A program made the translations under genes and the position numbers. A stretch of 8,419 bases of DNA from Deltaproteobacteria bacterium (GTDB taxonomy: Bacteria > Desulfobacterota > Anaeroferrophillalia > Anaeroferrophillales > Tharpellaceae), in assembly GCA_013153415.1 (NCBI GenBank), contig JAADEO010000124.1, forward strand, positions 1 to 8,419, given 5' to 3'. The notes below the pieces were generated by a model that searched no databases, was not told the origin of the DNA, and saw only the letters and a program-made list of their open reading frames with translations. Positions 5,737-8,419 of the stretch are shown piece by piece; the first letter of the stretch is position 1; the number at the start of each line of letters is the position of its first letter.

Positions 5737-5753
5737 TGGCACACCGGTTGCAT
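5737..5753 (+). promoter_or_regulatory. Sigma-54 (-24/-12) promoter of the flgB operon
   Basis: TGGCAC (5737-5742), a 5-bp spacer and TTGCAT (5748-5753) match the sigma-54 consensus TGGCAC-N5-TTGCW. The invariant GG (5738-5739) and GC (5750-5751) are separated by exactly 10 bp. Transcription should start near 5763, giving a leader of about 80 nt before flgB. Sigma-54 promoters need an AAA+ enhancer-binding protein, here presumably a flagellar regulator of the FlgR/FleR/FlrC type encoded elsewhere. An 8-bp inverted repeat GGTCTGTC (5708-5715) / GACAGACC (5764-5771) flanks the promoter. Confidence 0.85.
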
Positions 5754-5776
5754 ATATCCAGACGACAGACCCTGGC

Positions 5777-5797
5777 AACGGGAAAAAGTGACCCGTT
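5777..5797 (+). promoter_or_regulatory. Small hairpin in the flgB leader
   Basis: AACGGG (5777-5782) and CCCGTT (5792-5797) can form a 6-bp stem around a 9-nt A-rich loop within the predicted leader transcript of flgB. Only TTTC follows it and it lies inside the leader, so it is not a good terminator. It could affect translation or stability of the leader. Confidence 0.3.
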
Positions 5798-5842
5798 TTC
5801 ACATTCCACCTCAGTTTTTCCAGGAACAGAAGCGTCAAATCC

Positions 5843-6268
5843 ATGACTATCAACCAGCTTTTTGACAGTACCAGCCAGCTACTGGTCAAAGCCGCCCAAC
5901 TGCAGCGCCGCAAGGCCGAGGTCATCGCCGGCAACATCGCCAACCTCGACACCCCCGGCTACAAGGCCAAAGACTTTCGTTTTGAAAGCGAACTGCGCCG
6001 GGCTTCCGGGTCGACCGCGGCCGACCAGCCCCTGGAACTGACCCGGACCCGGACTGGACATCTGCCCCTGTCCGGATCCAGCGATGGCGACATCGGCGAA
6101 ACCGTGATCCAGAAAAACGATCTCGGCGGGCTGGACGGCAACACCGTCAACCTCGACCGGGAGATGGCGGAACAGGCCATCAACAACGCCGCTTATGTAC
6201 GGACAATGCAGCTCTTGAAAACCAAGATGGCGATCTTGAAAACCGCTATCATCGAAGGAGGGAAATAG
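5843..6268 (+). CDS. flgB: Flagellar proximal rod protein FlgB
   Basis: FlgB is one of the proximal rod proteins of the flagellar basal body. It is exported by the flagellar type III apparatus and assembles in the periplasm on FliE and the MS ring. The 141-residue product is of normal length. It has the rod/hook N-terminal motif RKAEVIAGNIANLDTPGYKAKDF (residues 22-44 region), including the family signature ANLDTPGYKA. An amphipathic C-terminal helix (about 105-138) carries NLDREMAEQAINNAAY, typical of FlgB. The start is fixed by family length, but the Shine-Dalgarno is weak: the only AGGA is about 17 nt before the ATG. It is the first gene of the operon under the sigma-54 promoter, and its stop lies 3 nt before flgC. 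Confidence 0.96.
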   Translation: MTINQLFDSTSQLLVKAAQLQRRKAEVIAGNIANLDTPGYKAKDFRFESELRRASGSTAADQPLELTRTRTGHLPLSGSSDGDIGETVIQKNDLGGLDGNTVNLDREMAEQAINNAAYVRTMQLLKTKMAILKTAIIEGGK

Positions 6269-6271
6269 TTT

Positions 6272-6721
6272 ATGAGCGGCTTCGACAACATGATGCGGAT
6301 CAGTGCCGGCGGCATGGCGGCCCAGCGCTTCCGGCTGAACGTCATATCCTCCAACCTGGCCAATCAGAATACGACCCGGACTCCGGAAGGCGGCCCCTAC
6401 CGCCGCAAGGATGTGGTTTTCGCCGCGACCCCGCCGGAACCCGGCCCGGACGGCGGAGACAAACCCGTAACAAACTCCCCCGAAAACCGGACGATGTCGG
6501 TCAAGGTGGTCGAGATCGTCACCGATCCGACGCCACCGGTCAGGAAATACCAGCCCGGCCATCCCGACGCCGACGCCGACGGCTACGTCTCTTATCCCAA
6601 CATCAATACCTTCGAAGAAATGGTCAACATGCTCTCGGCGACCCGCAGCTATGAAGCCAACGCCACGATCATGAAAAATGCCAAAGAGATGGCGGACAAA
6701 ACCATCGATCTACTGAAATAA
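6272..6721 (+). CDS. flgC: Flagellar proximal rod protein FlgC
   Basis: FlgC is the second proximal rod protein, located in the periplasmic basal body and exported by the flagellar secretion system. The 149-residue sequence starts with an amphipathic helix and the rod signature VISSNLANQNTTRTPEGGPYRR (about 25-46 region). It ends in the family pattern YVSYPNINTFEEMVNML followed by SATRSYEANATIMKNAKEM, which forms the coiled-coil helix shared by FlgC, FlgG and FlgE. The middle segment (about 55-90) is charged and proline-rich, as is usual. A strong GGAGG lies in the last codons of flgB, about 10 nt before the ATG, so translation of the two genes is probably coupled. Confidence 0.97.
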   Translation: MSGFDNMMRISAGGMAAQRFRLNVISSNLANQNTTRTPEGGPYRRKDVVFAATPPEPGPDGGDKPVTNSPENRTMSVKVVEIVTDPTPPVRKYQPGHPDADADGYVSYPNINTFEEMVNMLSATRSYEANATIMKNAKEMADKTIDLLK

Positions 6722-6754
6722 CAGACAGTTGCACGCAAACCGGAGACAACCTTT

Positions 6755-7087
6755 ATGAAACTTGCGCCTTTAAGCAGCAATCCGCTGACCCGGCAAATGC
6801 AGGAGTTGGCCCAATCCGGGCAGAACCAGCCGGAAACCACGACCGGCAGTTCCGATGCCAATGCGGCCGGAACCTTCGTCGACACCCTGGAGAAAGCCTT
6901 CACCAAGGTCAACCGCCTCCAACTCGAAGCCGACCGCAAGATCGACGCGGTCACCACCGGCCGTTCCGATGACACCCTGGGCGCGGTGGTCGCCCTGCAA
7001 CAGGCCGAACTCTCACTGCAGCTTCTCGCCCAGGTCCGCAACAAGGCCCTGAAAGCCTATGAAGAGATCATCAAGATGCCGGTCTGA
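6755..7087 (+). CDS. fliE: Flagellar hook-basal body complex protein FliE
   Basis: FliE is the small adaptor that links the MS ring (FliF) to the proximal rod and is among the first proteins exported by the flagellar apparatus. The 110-residue product matches the family length. After a disordered, S/T/Q-rich N-terminus (1-42) comes the conserved helical region beginning FVDTLEKAFTKVNRLQLEAD. It continues with the hallmark VALQQAELSLQLLAQVRNKALKAYEEI (about 78-104). GGAG lies 9 nt before the ATG. The gene follows flgC after 33 nt and precedes fliF by 182 nt, an unusually wide gap for this operon that holds a possible small ORF. Confidence 0.96.
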   Translation: MKLAPLSSNPLTRQMQELAQSGQNQPETTTGSSDANAAGTFVDTLEKAFTKVNRLQLEADRKIDAVTTGRSDDTLGAVVALQQAELSLQLLAQVRNKALKAYEEIIKMPV

Positions 7088-7124
7088 TTTTTTGCCCGCA
7101 AACAACCTGGAAAACGGAGATTCG

Positions 7125-7259
7125 ATGCAACGGTTCAGCACCTCGGAACGCACAGGCGGCCATCTGCACACCGCAACGATACCCAAAGACACCCGGACAC
7201 CGGTTCTGAGAGTAACAACCGAGCAATCTCCAACCGACAAACCTTTTCCCGCTTCCTGA
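7125..7259 (+). CDS. Possible small ORF (44 aa) between fliE and fliF
   Basis: I do not recognise this ORF. The ATG at 7125 has GGAG 5 nt upstream, and the TGA at 7257-7259 lies 10 nt before the fliF start, with the fliF GAGG directly after it. That layout would allow translational coupling into fliF. The 44 residues are hydrophilic and rich in T, P, S and R (for example MQRFSTSERTGGHLHTATIP). There is no signal peptide, membrane segment or cysteine. G/C at third codon positions is about 58%, lower than the flanking flagellar genes appear, which weakens the case. Alternatives are a spacer that lost an ancestral gene, or an untranslated leader for fliF. The unusual 182-nt gap in an otherwise tight operon is the main reason to list it. 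Confidence 0.35.
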   Translation: MQRFSTSERTGGHLHTATIPKDTRTPVLRVTTEQSPTDKPFPAS

Positions 7260-7269
7260 CGAGGATCCC

Positions 7270-8419
7270 ATGGACAGCCTCAAAAAACTGTTAGACTGGT
7301 TCAAAACCCGTACCCTGCAGCAGAAAATCGGCCTGGCAGCCGGACTGGCGGTGCTGCTGGTCGGCCTGATCACGGCCGTGATAGTTTCGGTCTCCATCTC
7401 TTACGTACCGCTCTACTACAACCTGGCTCCGGAAAGTGCCGCTGAAGTGGTCGACTATCTCAAACGCAACCGCATCCCCTACAAGCTCGCCGATTCCGGC
7501 CGGACCATCAAGGTCGCCCGGGACGAGGTCTACGAAATCCGCCTCAAACTGGCCGGCAGCCAGATCATGCGCGGCGGGGTCGGTTTCGAGATCTTCGACA
7601 AAACCAATCTCGGAGTCACCGAATTCGTCCAGAACATCAATTACCAGCGGGCCCTGCAGGGGGAACTGACCCGCACCATCCAGGAGATCAAGCAGGTCGA
7701 AACGGCCCGGGTGCTCCTGGTCATGCCGAAAAAGCGCCTTTTCACCGAAGACCAGGAGAAGGCCTCGGCCTCGGTCATCCTCAAACTGCACTTGGGTGCG
7801 CGTCTGCGCCGGGACCAGGTCGAAGGCATCATGTCGCTGGTGGCCGGCAGCGTTCCCGGACTGGAACCCGAGCAGGTCACGGTGCTCGACAGTTTCGGTA
7901 CCATCCTTTCCAAAAACCTTTTCCGCCAAAAGGACCAGAACAGCCTGACCGTTGACGAGCTCAATTTCCGGCACCGTTACGAAAGCAGTCTCGAGGAACG
8001 GCTCCAGACCATGCTCGAGAGGGTCATCGGCAAACGCCGGGTCGTGGTCCGGGTTTCAGCCGATCTCGATTTCAACAAAGTCGAAAAGACCGAGGAGATT
8101 TTCGATCCTGACCAGGTGGCGGTCCGCAGTGAACACCGCCTGATGGAAAAAGAGGGACAGTCCGCAGCCGGTAGCGGGGTTCCCGGAATGAACAGCAACG
8201 TGCCGAATCGCCAGATCACCACCGGCCAAAACACCGGCTCGGCGACACCCGCCTCCAGCCGCCTGGACGAAACCCGCAACTATGAAATTTCCAAGCTCGT
8301 CAGCCGCACGGTGATGCCGGTCGGCGCGGTCAAAAAGATCAGCGTCGCAGTGATGGTCGACGGCAAATACAAAAAAGGCGAAGGCGAGGAAAAAACCTTC
8401 GTCCCCCGCAGCCCGGAAG
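7270..8419 (+). CDS. fliF: Flagellar MS-ring protein FliF (3' end outside window)
   Basis: FliF forms the membrane/supramembrane ring, the first structure of the basal body, and surrounds the flagellar export gate. The window holds 383 codons of a protein usually 520-560 residues long; the frame is open to the last base. A first transmembrane helix (about 19-41) is followed by the YscJ/FliF ring-building region (about 46-215) with the typical YYNLAPESAAEVVDYL and NYQRALQGELTRTI. The FliF-specific periplasmic region starts near 225 and includes ERVIGKRRVVVRVSADLDF. The low-complexity insert (about 300-330, rich in G, S, N, T) occurs in other FliF proteins. ETRNYEISKLVSRTVMPVG near the end is also characteristic. 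GAGG lies 5 nt before the ATG. The second membrane helix and the FliG-binding tail lie beyond the window. Confidence 0.97.
   Translation, partial: MDSLKKLLDWFKTRTLQQKIGLAAGLAVLLVGLITAVIVSVSISYVPLYYNLAPESAAEVVDYLKRNRIPYKLADSGRTIKVARDEVYEIRLKLAGSQIMRGGVGFEIFDKTNLGVTEFVQNINYQRALQGELTRTIQEIKQVETARVLLVMPKKRLFTEDQEKASASVILKLHLGARLRRDQVEGIMSLVAGSVPGLEPEQVTVLDSFGTILSKNLFRQKDQNSLTVDELNFRHRYESSLEERLQTMLERVIGKRRVVVRVSADLDFNKVEKTEEIFDPDQVAVRSEHRLMEKEGQSAAGSGVPGMNSNVPNRQITTGQNTGSATPASSRLDETRNYEISKLVSRTVMPVGAVKKISVAVMVDGKYKKGEGEEKTFVPRSPE

Noticed and set aside
1..8419. CRISPR array, insertion sequence, or defence/toxin-antitoxin system
   Set aside because: I saw no regularly spaced repeats, transposase motif, terminal inverted repeats or paired small toxin genes in any frame.

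Overview
The window looks like a Gram-negative chromosome segment of about 58% GC (estimated by eye). It joins translation and RNA-processing genes on the left to the start of a flagellar basal-body operon on the right. The tRNA-Thr/Tyr/Gly/Thr block normally precedes tuf, and flgB-flgC-fliE-fliF sits under a sigma-54-type promoter. That combination fits a proteobacterium in the broad sense. A Desulfuromonas/Geobacter-like (deltaproteobacterial) host is my best guess, but no marker here settles it.

Positions 1-2011 are all on the minus strand. Reading right to left, they hold a YcbL-type metallo-beta-lactamase-fold hydrolase, then rnc (RNase III, best start a TTG 16 nt after the hydrolase stop), then a promoter and four tRNA genes: Thr(UGU), Tyr(GUA), Gly(UCC) and Thr(GGU). 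The next gene, just off the left edge, is probably tuf.

Positions 1931-2448 form an AT-rich gap of about 520 bp with short inverted and direct repeats and no convincing gene. The following gene (2449-4668, plus) encodes a 739-residue exported protein: a signal peptide, an unrecognised N-terminal domain, four PKD-like beta-sandwich repeats separated by proline linkers, and a C-terminal domain. Its base composition differs from its neighbours. It carries an in-frame C8 tract, and its last ~40 codons look out of frame. This is the accessory, least-described part of the window.

Positions 4729-5634 (minus) encode an auxin-efflux-carrier (AEC) family permease with its own sigma-70-like promoter. 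That promoter lies back to back with a near-perfect sigma-54 promoter (5737-5753) that faces right into flgB.

Positions 5843-8419 (plus) hold flgB, flgC, fliE, a possible unannotated 44-codon ORF, and fliF (cut by the window end). FlgB and FlgC are proximal rod proteins, FliE joins the rod to the MS ring, and FliF is the MS ring. Together they build the first basal-body structures in the membrane and periplasm. I see no clearly novel multi-gene system. The best leads are the PKD protein, its two signs of frame instability, and the small ORF between fliE and fliF.
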